The notes under the pieces: generated by a model | The model's database searches: none | What the model saw: only the letters and a program-made list of their open reading frames with translations | Told to the model about the DNA's origin: nothing | Translations under genes and position numbers: made by a program | Source of the DNA: a bacterium | Lineage (GTDB): Bacteria; Zhuqueibacterota; QNDG01; JAFGCO01 | Length of the DNA: 43,758 bases | Direction of reading: 5' to 3' | Assembly (NCBI GenBank): GCA_016932575.1 | Contig: JAFGCO010000016.1 | Location: 1 to 43,758 of the forward strand | Shown: positions 26,801 through 35,479 of the stretch, one piece after another | How positions within the stretch are numbered: the first letter of the stretch is position 1 | How the letters are laid out: the number at the start of each line of letters is the position of its first letter

Positions 26801-29558
26801 ATATTATCAATTCATTGGTCTGGCCTCTGGAACACAATATCAGCTTGTTTTCTCAAACCTGCCCGGCGGTTATGATTTCACCTCCAAAGATCAGGGTGGA
26901 GATGACACGGTTGACAGTGATGCCAATCCGTCCACTGCCAAGACATCCAAATTTACACCAGTCAGCAATGTGTTTGATCCTGCCTGGGACGCAGGCGTGA
27001 TCCAGACAGTGTTCCCGGAAATCAATTTGCAGGGCAACAGCACAGATATTCCGGACGGCGATACCACCCCATCGTCCGCGGATGACACAGACTTCGGATC
27101 TGCAACAGTGGCTTCGGGTACAGTAGATCATACGTTCACAATTCAGAATACCGGCAGTGTGGATCTCTCGGTCTCCGTCAGCATCACAGGCACGCATGCC
27201 GTTGATTTTACGGTCATCGCCAATCCCCTCAGCCCGGTTTCCGGAGGCAGTTCCGCAACATTCACCGTCCGGTTTGATCCCGGCGAATCGGGTGTTCGGT
27301 CTGCCACAATCAGCATCACCAACAATGATCCCGACGAAAATCCCTACGACTTTGCCATTCAGGGAACGGGCCTGGCCCCCGAAATCGACGTGCAGGGCAA
27401 TTCAGTATCAATCGCAGATGGTGACGACACACCGGATCCGGGAGACGATACCGATTTCGGCCCTGCTGATATCACAACCGGCACTGTCATACATACATTC
27501 ACGATTGAAAATTCCGGAACCTCAAACCTTGATCTGACCGGTACGCCCATCGTACAGATTTCGGGAACTCACGCCAGTGATTTCACGGTCTCACAGCAAC
27601 CCGCATCGAGCACGGTCGCCGGTTCCGGTACCGTTACGTTCCAGGTCACTTTCGATCCGGGTGCCACCGGGCTGCGAGAAGCGGCCATATCGATTGCCAA
27701 CAACGACTCGGATGAAAATCCCTACAATTTCAGCATTCAGGGAACCGGCACCAGCGGTCCGGAAATGGATGTGCAGGGCAAAGGCGTTTCCATCGCAGAC
27801 GGAGATGTGACGCCTTCAACCGCGGATGATACCAATTTCGGCACGGTGAATATTGCAGTGGGATCCGTCAGCCGGACGTTTACCATAGAGAATCTCGGAT
27901 ACGCGGATCTGAACTTAACCGGCACTCCTCTGGTGGCTCTCAGCGGAGGCACAGATTTTTCCATCAGCTCACAGCCCGCTTCCTCGACAATCAGCAGCGG
28001 CAATACCGTAACTTTTGTGGTGAGCTTCAATCCCGCTTCCATCGGTGTACAGACCGCGACCCTCTCTATTGACAACAATGATGCGGATGAAAACCCCTAT
28101 ACCTTCACCGTTCAGGCAGAGGGCGTCACCGAACCTGAAATGGATATTCTGGGGAACGGAGTTGAAATTGCGGACGGAGACAACACACCTGACATAAGTG
28201 ACGATACGGACTGGGGCGCCGTGGATTTATCGGCCGGATCGGTGACGCATACATTGACCATTCGTAATGAGGGCAATGCGGATCTTTCATTGACCGGAAC
28301 ACCGATTGTGGCGATCAGCGGAAGCAGTGATTTCACGATCAGCACACAGCCCGCCTCAAGCACGGTCAGCGCCGGCGGCGGAACGGAAACCTTTATCATC
28401 AGTTTCAATCCTTCATCCACGGGCGTTAAATCCGCCACGGTCAGCATCAGTAACAACGATCCGGATGAACATCCCTACACTTTCGACGTCCAGGGAGAGG
28501 GCATCTCTGTTCCTGAAATGGACCTCAGTCAGGCAGGCACGCCGATTGCCGACGGCGGCACATACACATACAGCAATACTGAAGTGGGTTCCACCCGGGA
28601 TATCATTTTCACCATCAACAATACAGGCAGTTCCGACCTGACTTTAACGACGCCTCTGAGCATCACAGGCGCCGACGCCGGTGAATTCAGCATTCAGGCC
28701 CAGCCGGCAGGCCCAGTCACCGGCGGCGGCAGTACGACCTTTACGGTTCGTTTTGCGCCCACCTCCGCAGGAACGAAAAATGCCCTGATTTCCATTGCCA
28801 ACAATGACAGTGACGAAAACCCATACGATCTGAATCTTCAGGGTACGGCAACAGTGCCGGAAATGGATGTACTGGGAAATGGTGTTGTCATCAGCGACGG
28901 CGACACCACGCCGGATGCCGCGGATCATACGGATTTCGGCAGCATCGCTGTCAGCGCCGGAGCCGTCAATCGTACCTTTACCATCCGCAATAGCGGCACG
29001 GCGGACCTTTCCCTCACCGGCACTCCGCTGGTTTCCATCAGCGGATCCGGAGAATTCACAATCAGCACGCAGCCGGCGGGCAGCACCGTATCGAGCGGCG
29101 GCGGAACCGTGACCTTTGTCGTCAGTTTCAATCCTTCAAGCACGGGATCAAAGACAGCGACAATATCCATAGACAATACAGACAGCGATGAAAATCCCTA
29201 TACATTTGATATTCAGGGAACCGGAGACGCCGATCCGACTCCGGTTCTTGTGCTCTCCAAATCCGCAGATAAAGCCTCGGCAGTGCCGGGCGAAGCAGTC
29301 ACCTATACCATTGACTATGAAAATACCGGTACCGGCGATGCCACGGCCATCACTATCCTGGAGCCGATTCCGGCCAATACAACTTTTGTTCAGGGATCGA
29401 TCACAGCCGCAGGCATGACCGTTACCTACAGCCACAACAACGGCGTCAGTTATGATGGTTCTGATACGGCGCCGGTGACCCATATCAAATTTCACCGGGC
29501 TGCCGCTTTATCAGCCGGCAGTTCCGGATCGATTATATTCAGCGTGGAAATTGATTAA
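23856..29558 (+). CDS. Giant exported choice-of-anchor-D / SdrD-B / DUF11 surface protein
   Basis: About 1900 residues. A signal peptide ends near SFKGFSQ. The N-terminal domain (about 40-330) is unassigned. Two choice-of-anchor-D repeats start near residues 337 and 462, each opening PE(I/M)(N/D)-x2-GN and followed by ADGD-x2-P. A propeller-like segment lies at about 586-818. Two SdrD-B-like domains follow near 822 and 936 (GNFVW-x-D-x2-x-x-GIQDAGEPG). Six more anchor-D repeats start near 1052, 1173, 1301, 1425, 1551 and 1666, and a DUF11 domain closes the chain (about 1791-1900). The open frame extends upstream to 23736, but the ATG at 23856 gives a proper signal sequence. There is no T9SS sorting domain. 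It is the first gene of a five-gene plus-strand cluster and is likely a long extracellular filament or adhesin. Confidence 0.82.
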   Translation: MKRQKPNHLKSPLPTLNNWFKVSLFFILASFVTVSFKGFSQESWSQNWIEMIGSDWNYMTDPTGDHNPASVDVINNGVPLCCYYASSSSSVFYRMALRGDPINAQGELDQYAWMAQIDVADDGNSNIDVTVRAEGINERLRTYNGSGGILWNVDDPISAGYVQAYQSGSIWYLEMQAPYSALGGITRDTPVRFFFHTSTTETNDIKDATVPSATISGAFAESGTTTLGGGGGYGFMFDSDDTNPYSNAGTYDSGELVYIEGYGWPASTTLNVRIKNSGGSIMWSGTVSSNGSGDVSSTASWTVDYSAASGLYTIAVQSPKDGQYYNYDDFTVVQLMEPEINIVGNSVTIADGDASPSSSDDTDFGIIDLNTGTEDHIFTIQNIGNTDLTLSGSPAVSISGSHASDFTVTQQPASPVGSGNSVTFTIRFDPSDLDVRSATVTISNTDSNENPYDFAIQGTGQLMPEMDVTGNAISIADGDNTPNSTDETYFGDVATTGVTQVHTFFIENDGSADLILSGSPMVTISGTHASDFTVTQQPSSPVASGGNTSFIITFDPSALGSRSATVSISNNDLDENPYTFAIEGTGVSNGSPFSCSSRFYHFYGSGTFAYLNTGSNPFSYSTFGSAGYAINALGYNQEDGMMYAVSGSNIIRIDANGIVTLLSVTLPFGANAGDCDNSGNYYFINTGGGEAAKYDVSSNTVSTSGLSGSFPAQDMAFISGSFYGVNGTTLYQFNPSGNSVSSSAITGTLSSESALNPGAWSAAWTAADGYLYVVNQSSHRFYKIDVSTGLSFYAGTGSGSLSNSDGASCHSASSPLPNNGSTGNFVWQDYDNNGIQDAGEPGLGNVTVTLYRRGGTQISSTTSASDGSYSFSGIAPEQYYLTFSNLPANYSLGLQDQGGDDSSDSDPDASTGQTASFIIDAYETDNTRDAACVTTGVGNFVWNDLDTDGIQDAGEPGVANVTVALQLGNGTDVSSTTTDADGYYQFIGLASGTQYQLVFSNLPGGYDFTSKDQGGDDTVDSDANPSTAKTSKFTPVSNVFDPAWDAGVIQTVFPEINLQGNSTDIPDGDTTPSSADDTDFGSATVASGTVDHTFTIQNTGSVDLSVSVSITGTHAVDFTVIANPLSPVSGGSSATFTVRFDPGESGVRSATISITNNDPDENPYDFAIQGTGLAPEIDVQGNSVSIADGDDTPDPGDDTDFGPADITTGTVIHTFTIENSGTSNLDLTGTPIVQISGTHASDFTVSQQPASSTVAGSGTVTFQVTFDPGATGLREAAISIANNDSDENPYNFSIQGTGTSGPEMDVQGKGVSIADGDVTPSTADDTNFGTVNIAVGSVSRTFTIENLGYADLNLTGTPLVALSGGTDFSISSQPASSTISSGNTVTFVVSFNPASIGVQTATLSIDNNDADENPYTFTVQAEGVTEPEMDILGNGVEIADGDNTPDISDDTDWGAVDLSAGSVTHTLTIRNEGNADLSLTGTPIVAISGSSDFTISTQPASSTVSAGGGTETFIISFNPSSTGVKSATVSISNNDPDEHPYTFDVQGEGISVPEMDLSQAGTPIADGGTYTYSNTEVGSTRDIIFTINNTGSSDLTLTTPLSITGADAGEFSIQAQPAGPVTGGGSTTFTVRFAPTSAGTKNALISIANNDSDENPYDLNLQGTATVPEMDVLGNGVVISDGDTTPDAADHTDFGSIAVSAGAVNRTFTIRNSGTADLSLTGTPLVSISGSGEFTISTQPAGSTVSSGGGTVTFVVSFNPSSTGSKTATISIDNTDSDENPYTFDIQGTGDADPTPVLVLSKSADKASAVPGEAVTYTIDYENTGTGDATAITILEPIPANTTFVQGSITAAGMTVTYSHNNGVSYDGSDTAPVTHIKFHRAAALSAGSSGSIIFSVEID

Positions 29559-29569
29559 CAGGAGGTCCC

Positions 29570-30052
29570 ATGAAAAGCCTTAGGATTTTAATGATATTCA
29601 GTCTGCTGCTCACGGCCGCATCATTGCCGGCTCAGGGCGGCCAGCCCAAACTGGAAATCGAGATTCGGGAACGTAAAATGAACCTGACCGAAGCAGAAAA
29701 AAACGGTGCGGATATTGTGTATACACCCGGTGATACGATCGAATATACGGTTATTGCAAAAAATACTGGAGACGGCATCATGACGAAACCCTCGATTGTG
29801 GATCCGATTCCCCAGGGCGTGGAATATATCGAAGATTCGGCCCGGGGGGAAAATTGCCGGATTGTCTTTTCCGTGAATTACGGCCTGCGCTATTCTGTCT
29901 GGCCTGTGATGGTCATGGCAACCACGGAAAGCGGCGCGAAAATCGAACAGCCGGCGAAAACGGACAAAATCACCCATATCAAATGGCTGGTTCAGGAAAA
30001 CATACCGGCCGGCGGAGAAAAACGGCTTTTGTTTCAGGTGGTGGTCAAATAA
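29570..30052 (+). CDS. Small exported single-DUF11-domain protein
   Basis: A 160-residue protein: a signal peptide (about residues 1-21, ending LPAQ) and one DUF11-like beta-sandwich (GDTIEYTVIAKNTGDGIM at about 53-70, then VDPIPQGVEYI). It begins 11 bases after the giant protein's stop with a perfect GGAGG site. Its domain matches the closing domain of the giant protein in layout, including the T-HIK segment before the last strand. It could be a pilin-like subunit, a cap or a chaperone-like partner. DUF11 domains in other bacteria can form internal isopeptide bonds; I cannot confirm the bond-forming residues here. Confidence 0.78.
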   Translation: MKSLRILMIFSLLLTAASLPAQGGQPKLEIEIRERKMNLTEAEKNGADIVYTPGDTIEYTVIAKNTGDGIMTKPSIVDPIPQGVEYIEDSARGENCRIVFSVNYGLRYSVWPVMVMATTESGAKIEQPAKTDKITHIKWLVQENIPAGGEKRLLFQVVVK

Positions 30053-30116
30053 ACTGAAAATGAGACAGAACCAATGAACCATAGATACAAACAAACAAAA
30101 AAAAGGAGGATGCCTT

Positions 30117-30188
30117 ATGAAATCCGATCAGCCACACGGCGTATCGAACAATCACGATCCGCCCCGGAGCTTACGTACGACGCAGTAA
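30117..30188 (+). CDS. Possible 23-residue small ORF
   Basis: A strong AAAAGGAGG lies 7 bases before an ATG at 30117 that opens 23 codons (MKSDQPHGVSNNHDPPRSLR then TTQ) ending in TAA at 30186. It sits in the 190-base gap between two DUF11 genes. The peptide is hydrophilic, with no signal peptide. The good ribosome binding site is the only support; it may be the remnant of a duplicated gene start, since the next gene is preceded by a similar CAAGGAGG. Confidence 0.35.
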   Translation: MKSDQPHGVSNNHDPPRSLRTTQ

Positions 30189-30244
30189 TTTTAAACACAA
30201 ACCGAAAGAAAACAAATGTTTCATATTTTCAAGGAGGATTCATC

Positions 30245-31951
30245 ATGAATCGCAAGACCATTTTTCTACTCATAACGCTGGCGGCCTTCGGCTTTACAGC
30301 GTTGATGTTCGCGGCCGGCACACCGGCGGGAACAACCATCTCAAACATTGCCTACGGCGGCTACAGCGATGCCAACGGCAATGTGATCGCTGATGTGGAT
30401 GACTCCACACCGAGCAGTCCCACAGAACGCATATCTTCAGGAACGGTCGAAATCGAAGTCGCCCAGAAGTATGGTCTGGATGTCAGTCCGGATGATGCCC
30501 AGGATATTCCTCGAAACGGCACGGTGACCTATGCGGTGACTGTTGAAAACACCGGAAACGGCAACGACACCATCGGGCTTTCACAAGTGACAACACCATC
30601 GGATGGCAGCACGTTTACCGTGCATATTTACCACGACACGGATGGCGACGGAGTCTGGGACGGTGCCGGTACAGAACCCGAAGTGGCATCAACCGGCGTG
30701 CTTGTCGCGGACGCCACCTATGATCTGGTGGTTGTGGTCAGCGTAACCGACGGAGTCCAGGGTGAAACAGGCACCACGGTTGTGACCGGTACCTCAAGTG
30801 ACGGTACCACAACAGAAACCGCCACTCTGGTATCAACCGTGCAGGCCGCGCTGATTACCGGTACACTGGCACCGGATGCGACAAGCAAGGCACCCGGCGA
30901 CATTATCACCTACACCGTGACCATCAACAACAGCAACGATACCGATTCCGAAACAGCCTATAATGTCAGAGCCTATCTGCCGGTTCCGGCCAACTGCACC
31001 TGGGTGGGCAATGTCACAGGCGGATCGGATCCGGGCGGAGCCGGAACTTCCACAGTCACCGGGTCCGATATTGCTGCCGGTGGAAGCGCAACCATCACCT
31101 ATCAGGTGCAGGTGAACGCCGGCGTATCCGCAGGAACCACCATCGACAATCAGGTGGACGTGGATTACCAGGACAGCACAGGAGATGACTATACACAGGT
31201 CAATCTCTATGCCAACGCGGGCACAGGCGGCCGGATTACGGTCAGTGAGACCACCTCATTTACTACAGCCATCACACCCGCCTCTCAATCAGGCGATCCC
31301 GGCGACGAGATCGTCTACCGGATAGCCGTCAACAACACCGGCAACGGAGACGACAGCTATGAAATCAGTCTGAATTCAAGCACCCAGAGCTGGACCTGGA
31401 CCTATTACCGGGATGACGGCGACGGAACATGGGAAGGCTCGGGCACGGAAACCCTGGATACCAATACCGGAGCCGTTTCTTCCGGCGGCACTGCCTATAT
31501 GTGGGCGGTCCGGACCATCGCGGCCGGCACAGACGATGAAACCGAGGATGTCTCGGTGTTCAGGATGACATCGGATGATGACAGCAATGAAACCAGTGAC
31601 GAAACCGGAACCACAACCGTGACCGCTCCGATATTGTCCCTCAGTAAAAGCGTGGCAGTGGTTGGCGGCGGAGATGCGGTTCCGGAAGCCACACTGCGTT
31701 ACACCATTACCATTGACAACAGCGGAACCGGAGATGCCAGTGATGTAATCATCAAGGATGCGATTCCGGCACACACCTCTTATGATACAGGCACAATGAC
31801 CATCGACGGATCCGGTGTCACGGACGCCGACGATTCACCCGTAGATGAAAGCCAGTATGATACCAGCGGATCGCCGACCTGTATTTTCGGGGTGGGCACA
31901 GTAGCGGCCGGCGCATCGATCGACTGTACGTTCGATGTGATCATTGACTGA
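30245..31951 (+). CDS. Exported DUF11/NEW3-type multi-domain surface protein
   Basis: A 568-residue protein. The ATG at 30245 has AAGGAGG 7-8 bases before it and opens a good signal peptide ending LMFAAG; the longer open frame from 30074 lacks these. After the start motif TPAGTTISNIAYGGYSD come about four CARDB/DUF11-like beta-sandwiches near residues 55, 200, 330 and 455, each with a GDxxxYxVxxxNxGN-like strand pair. The chain ends in a strand (CTFDVIID) like those of its two upstream neighbours. The TPAGT-x-I-N start is shared with the next gene product, so the two are related. It is acidic, rich in Thr, Asp and Gly, and low in Lys: typical of a long extracellular chain. Confidence 0.8.
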   Translation: MNRKTIFLLITLAAFGFTALMFAAGTPAGTTISNIAYGGYSDANGNVIADVDDSTPSSPTERISSGTVEIEVAQKYGLDVSPDDAQDIPRNGTVTYAVTVENTGNGNDTIGLSQVTTPSDGSTFTVHIYHDTDGDGVWDGAGTEPEVASTGVLVADATYDLVVVVSVTDGVQGETGTTVVTGTSSDGTTTETATLVSTVQAALITGTLAPDATSKAPGDIITYTVTINNSNDTDSETAYNVRAYLPVPANCTWVGNVTGGSDPGGAGTSTVTGSDIAAGGSATITYQVQVNAGVSAGTTIDNQVDVDYQDSTGDDYTQVNLYANAGTGGRITVSETTSFTTAITPASQSGDPGDEIVYRIAVNNTGNGDDSYEISLNSSTQSWTWTYYRDDGDGTWEGSGTETLDTNTGAVSSGGTAYMWAVRTIAAGTDDETEDVSVFRMTSDDDSNETSDETGTTTVTAPILSLSKSVAVVGGGDAVPEATLRYTITIDNSGTGDASDVIIKDAIPAHTSYDTGTMTIDGSGVTDADDSPVDESQYDTSGSPTCIFGVGTVAAGASIDCTFDVIID

Positions 31952-31989
31952 TAGTTTTAAATAATTAAGGATAGGCATTCGGGAAACCG

Positions 31990-34900
31990 TTGAGCAGAAT
32001 TAAACAAAATTCTCTCTTTATTACTATAGGGTGTCTCTTGATGAGCCTTGCCATGGCGGCCCGGAGTCAGACTCCGGCCGGCACCTCGATTCGGAATACC
32101 GCCGTTCTTGAATATAACGGCGGCAGGGGTGTGGTGCATACCCTCACGTCCGATGAGGTGACCATTATTGTTGGTGAGGGTGCATTGCGGCTCGTCAAAT
32201 CCGCGGAAAAAACCGAGGTCGGTCTGTGGGATACACTGGTCTATACCTTCGAAATCCAGAATATCGACCATGTGCCTCTGACGAACATTTCGGTTCGCGA
32301 CACCCTGCCCCGGATGCTTCGTGTGATTCATACAGAACCCTCCGCTTTGGTAGCGGGCAATACTGTGGAATGGCAGATTCCTTTGCTGGCAACAGGTGAG
32401 ACACGCATCCACAAACTGTCCTGTCAGGTGAAAAAAACCGCCCACCAGGAAACCTTTAAAAACAGCGCGGTTTATTCGGCAGACGGCGGGATCCGGGGAA
32501 GATCGAACCGGGTGAGCACAACCTGGCTTCCCTGGCCCGAAGCTGTCCTGGAGAAATCGGCCGACCTCGAAGCTGTTTATATCGGCGACACACTGACCTA
32601 TTTCCTCAGTGTCGCCAATACGGGGCCGATGCCCCTGTCGCAGATTCAGGTGGCCGATTCATTGCCTGACGGTTTTCAATTCTTGGATGCATCATCGGAC
32701 ATCGACCGGTCAGAGCAAAAACTGATCTGGAATATCGAAACACTGGCTCCGGGTACCGGTCGGTCTCTGTCATTCCGCGGTATTGTCACTGCCGATGTTT
32801 GCGGAGACACTCTGCACAATACCGCCTCTCTTTCAACATTCGAAGGAGCACAAAGCAGGTCAGGAACGGTCACTGTCTGTCACGGCCACGGCGCCGGGCT
32901 TGAAATCCTTAAATTGGCCCCCGATTCGGTTTTCTGGGCCGGGGACACGCTGACCTATGATCTGATACTCACCAGCTCGGGTGTCCGTACCGGCCGTGAT
33001 GTCACGGTGCTTGATACGCTTCCGCCGAATCTGGCTTTCGTGTCGGCTACGCATCAGGGACACCATCACAATCAGATTGTATCCTGGCATCTCGGAGATC
33101 TGCCTGCCGGTTATCACGATACTTTGCGGGTCGCTGCCTGTGTCCGGATCCCGATTGAGGATAACACCACTATCAACAATGAAGTCTGGGCCAGAACCGC
33201 TTTCGGTGCCCGGGACAGTTCCAGCTGGGAAATCCGGGTCCATTCAAAGCCGGACGCATCACTGAAAAAGACCGTGAATCTCGAATCCTGCTCTACGGGA
33301 GATACATTGACCTACACATTGCAGGTTCGTCATACCGGCACAACACCAGAGATAAACCAGTTGACAGTGACGGATACCCTGCCAGCCGGTCTGTCCTGTC
33401 TGAATGCCTCTCAAAAGGTGGATACAACCGGTGGAATTCTCTCATGGCACATCAACAGGCTGGGATATCAGAAAACCGAAACACTTGAATTCAAGGCCCT
33501 GGTAAATACACAGATGAGCGGGCAGACATTGCGGAACACGGCTGTCTTAACCGCTGACGGGATGGAAGAGAAAACGTCCTCGGCCGAATCTGAGTTCCAT
33601 GGCAATGGTGTCGGTATTGAAATCATCAAAGAGGCGGCCGATTCCCTGTACAATGCAGGAGATACGTTGACCTATGACCTGATTTTAAGCAATGGCGGAC
33701 TGCGCGCAGGGCATTCGATTGTAGTGAAGGATACGCTGCCGGATGCACTGGAATATCTGGCATCCACGCACAAAGGGATGCACAAAAATCAGATTGTCAC
33801 CTGGCGGCTGGGAGATCTGGAATCCGGCTATCATGACACCTTGCGTGTCACTGTAAGCATCCGCACGCCTGTCGAGGATCAGACTGTGGTAAACAACGAA
33901 GTCTGGGCATATGCGTCTCAGGGCGCGCAGGACAGTTCGAACTGGCGCATTGTGGTTACATCACTTCCCGAACTGGTGCTGAAAATTGACGGACCGTCCA
34001 TTGCATCACCCGGTGATACCATTACCTACAGGCTGATCTATTCAAACATCGGTACGGCCACGGCATTCGAACCTGTTGTGAGGGATACGCTTCCTGATGT
34101 TCTGGCTTACGTAGACGCCAGCGGCGAGCATATTTACATCTCTGACGCAAAAGCGGTACACTGGCATCTGCCGCCGTTAAGCCCGGGAGATCAGGATACG
34201 CTCTACTTATATGCCCGGGTGCATGATGATGCTTCGAACGAGGATGAAATCGTGAATTCGGCCTGGCTTTCATACAAACAGGCGTCAAGGGTGGCTATTG
34301 CCACATGTGTGACTGAAACCGTGCCTCCGGGAAAAATGCTTTTCGCATACATTACCGTGGATAAAAAAATGGCCGCCGAATATGACACCCTGACCTATTG
34401 CATCACATACGGATCATTGAACCGGGATATTCAGGATACCGTGCATGTATTCAATGATCTGCCTTATGAAGTGGAATGGATTGATAACTGCTGCATTAAC
34501 AAGCTGTCGGCGAAACATTTCGCGTATGACCCGGTGCTGCACAGCATTCATTACACCCATATCGGATTACGCGCCAATCAGCCGGATTCGATTTGTTTTA
34601 AGACAAGGGTGCGTCATCCGATACTGCCGGGCGTTCAATTGATTGAAAACCAGGCGCTGGTATACACGCACATCGATACGGCCCGGACCGTCGATGATCC
34701 GCGCACGGATTCGGTCACCCGGCTGATCAAACCGTTCATTGAAATTAAAAAGACTGTGAACAGAAAGGTCTCACAGGTCGGCGATATTTTAAGCTATACG
34801 GTGACGATCAGAAATAAAAGCAGTATCACATCCTTAAATACACTGACGATCCATGATTTAATTCCGGAAGGATTCAGATATCAAAAGGGAACATCGATCC

Positions 34901-35472
34901 TCGATTCGATCCAGATTGAGAATCCGCAACAGAGCCCGCAGGGAAAACGAATTCTCATGCGCTGGGATTTAAATACTCCCCTGAAGCCTGAACAGAGTAT
35001 GCGCCTGAAATACCGGCTCATTGTGGGATTGTCCACCCGGCAGGGCGAGCATGAGAATCTGGTCAGCGCCTCCGGGGTCACGCCCGATGGATTCGAAATC
35101 GGATCCGACGAAGCCAGTGCAGCAGTATTGGTGCGTCAGGGCGCCTTCGACGAAAGAGGATTTATTTTCGGCAAGGTGTATGAAGATCTGAATCTCAATG
35201 GACTGCATGACCGTCAGGAACCGCAGCTCGAGAACATCGAACTGATTATGGAGGACGGCACTCGCGTGAAAACCGATGAATTCGGCAAGTATTCCATTCC
35301 CAATGTTGAGCATGGACAGCATGTGCTCAGGCTGAATGAACATACATTGCCCAAAAACAAGCGCGTTCTGACAAATGCCTTTGAGCATTTGGAGGATCCG
35401 AAATCCCAGCTGATCATGGTGCCGCCGGGCCATATGGTCAAAGCCAATTTTGCGGTGGAAACAACCGAGTAA
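31990..35472 (+). CDS. Exported protein with about eight DUF11 repeats and a C-terminal SdrD-B-like domain
   Basis: A 1160-residue protein starting at TTG (31990). No in-frame ATG gives a signal peptide of useful length, while the TTG start gives MSRIKQNSLFITIGCLLMSL, ending ARSQ. After a TPAGTSIRNTAVLEY opening come about eight DUF11 repeats, each with a GDTLTY-like strand and a DTLP-like turn (examples near residues 75, 195, 310, 430, 545, 665, 780 and 920). The last 110 residues form an SdrD-B/prealbumin-like domain (GKVYEDLNLNGLHDRQEP). It ends 8 bases before the barrel gene's ATG. The domain order (DUF11 repeats, SdrD-B, then barrel) suggests the two products work as one unit, perhaps a plug or stalk with its outer-membrane pore. 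Confidence 0.82.
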   Translation: MSRIKQNSLFITIGCLLMSLAMAARSQTPAGTSIRNTAVLEYNGGRGVVHTLTSDEVTIIVGEGALRLVKSAEKTEVGLWDTLVYTFEIQNIDHVPLTNISVRDTLPRMLRVIHTEPSALVAGNTVEWQIPLLATGETRIHKLSCQVKKTAHQETFKNSAVYSADGGIRGRSNRVSTTWLPWPEAVLEKSADLEAVYIGDTLTYFLSVANTGPMPLSQIQVADSLPDGFQFLDASSDIDRSEQKLIWNIETLAPGTGRSLSFRGIVTADVCGDTLHNTASLSTFEGAQSRSGTVTVCHGHGAGLEILKLAPDSVFWAGDTLTYDLILTSSGVRTGRDVTVLDTLPPNLAFVSATHQGHHHNQIVSWHLGDLPAGYHDTLRVAACVRIPIEDNTTINNEVWARTAFGARDSSSWEIRVHSKPDASLKKTVNLESCSTGDTLTYTLQVRHTGTTPEINQLTVTDTLPAGLSCLNASQKVDTTGGILSWHINRLGYQKTETLEFKALVNTQMSGQTLRNTAVLTADGMEEKTSSAESEFHGNGVGIEIIKEAADSLYNAGDTLTYDLILSNGGLRAGHSIVVKDTLPDALEYLASTHKGMHKNQIVTWRLGDLESGYHDTLRVTVSIRTPVEDQTVVNNEVWAYASQGAQDSSNWRIVVTSLPELVLKIDGPSIASPGDTITYRLIYSNIGTATAFEPVVRDTLPDVLAYVDASGEHIYISDAKAVHWHLPPLSPGDQDTLYLYARVHDDASNEDEIVNSAWLSYKQASRVAIATCVTETVPPGKMLFAYITVDKKMAAEYDTLTYCITYGSLNRDIQDTVHVFNDLPYEVEWIDNCCINKLSAKHFAYDPVLHSIHYTHIGLRANQPDSICFKTRVRHPILPGVQLIENQALVYTHIDTARTVDDPRTDSVTRLIKPFIEIKKTVNRKVSQVGDILSYTVTIRNKSSITSLNTLTIHDLIPEGFRYQKGTSILDSIQIENPQQSPQGKRILMRWDLNTPLKPEQSMRLKYRLIVGLSTRQGEHENLVSASGVTPDGFEIGSDEASAAVLVRQGAFDERGFIFGKVYEDLNLNGLHDRQEPQLENIELIMEDGTRVKTDEFGKYSIPNVEHGQHVLRLNEHTLPKNKRVLTNAFEHLEDPKSQLIMVPPGHMVKANFAVETTE

Positions 35473-35479
35473 ATCAACC

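Noticed and set aside
24865-29220. Long period repeats in the DNA as a possible CRISPR or satellite array
   Set aside because: The periodicity of roughly 115-125 codons is explained by protein-level choice-of-anchor-D repeats in an open reading frame.
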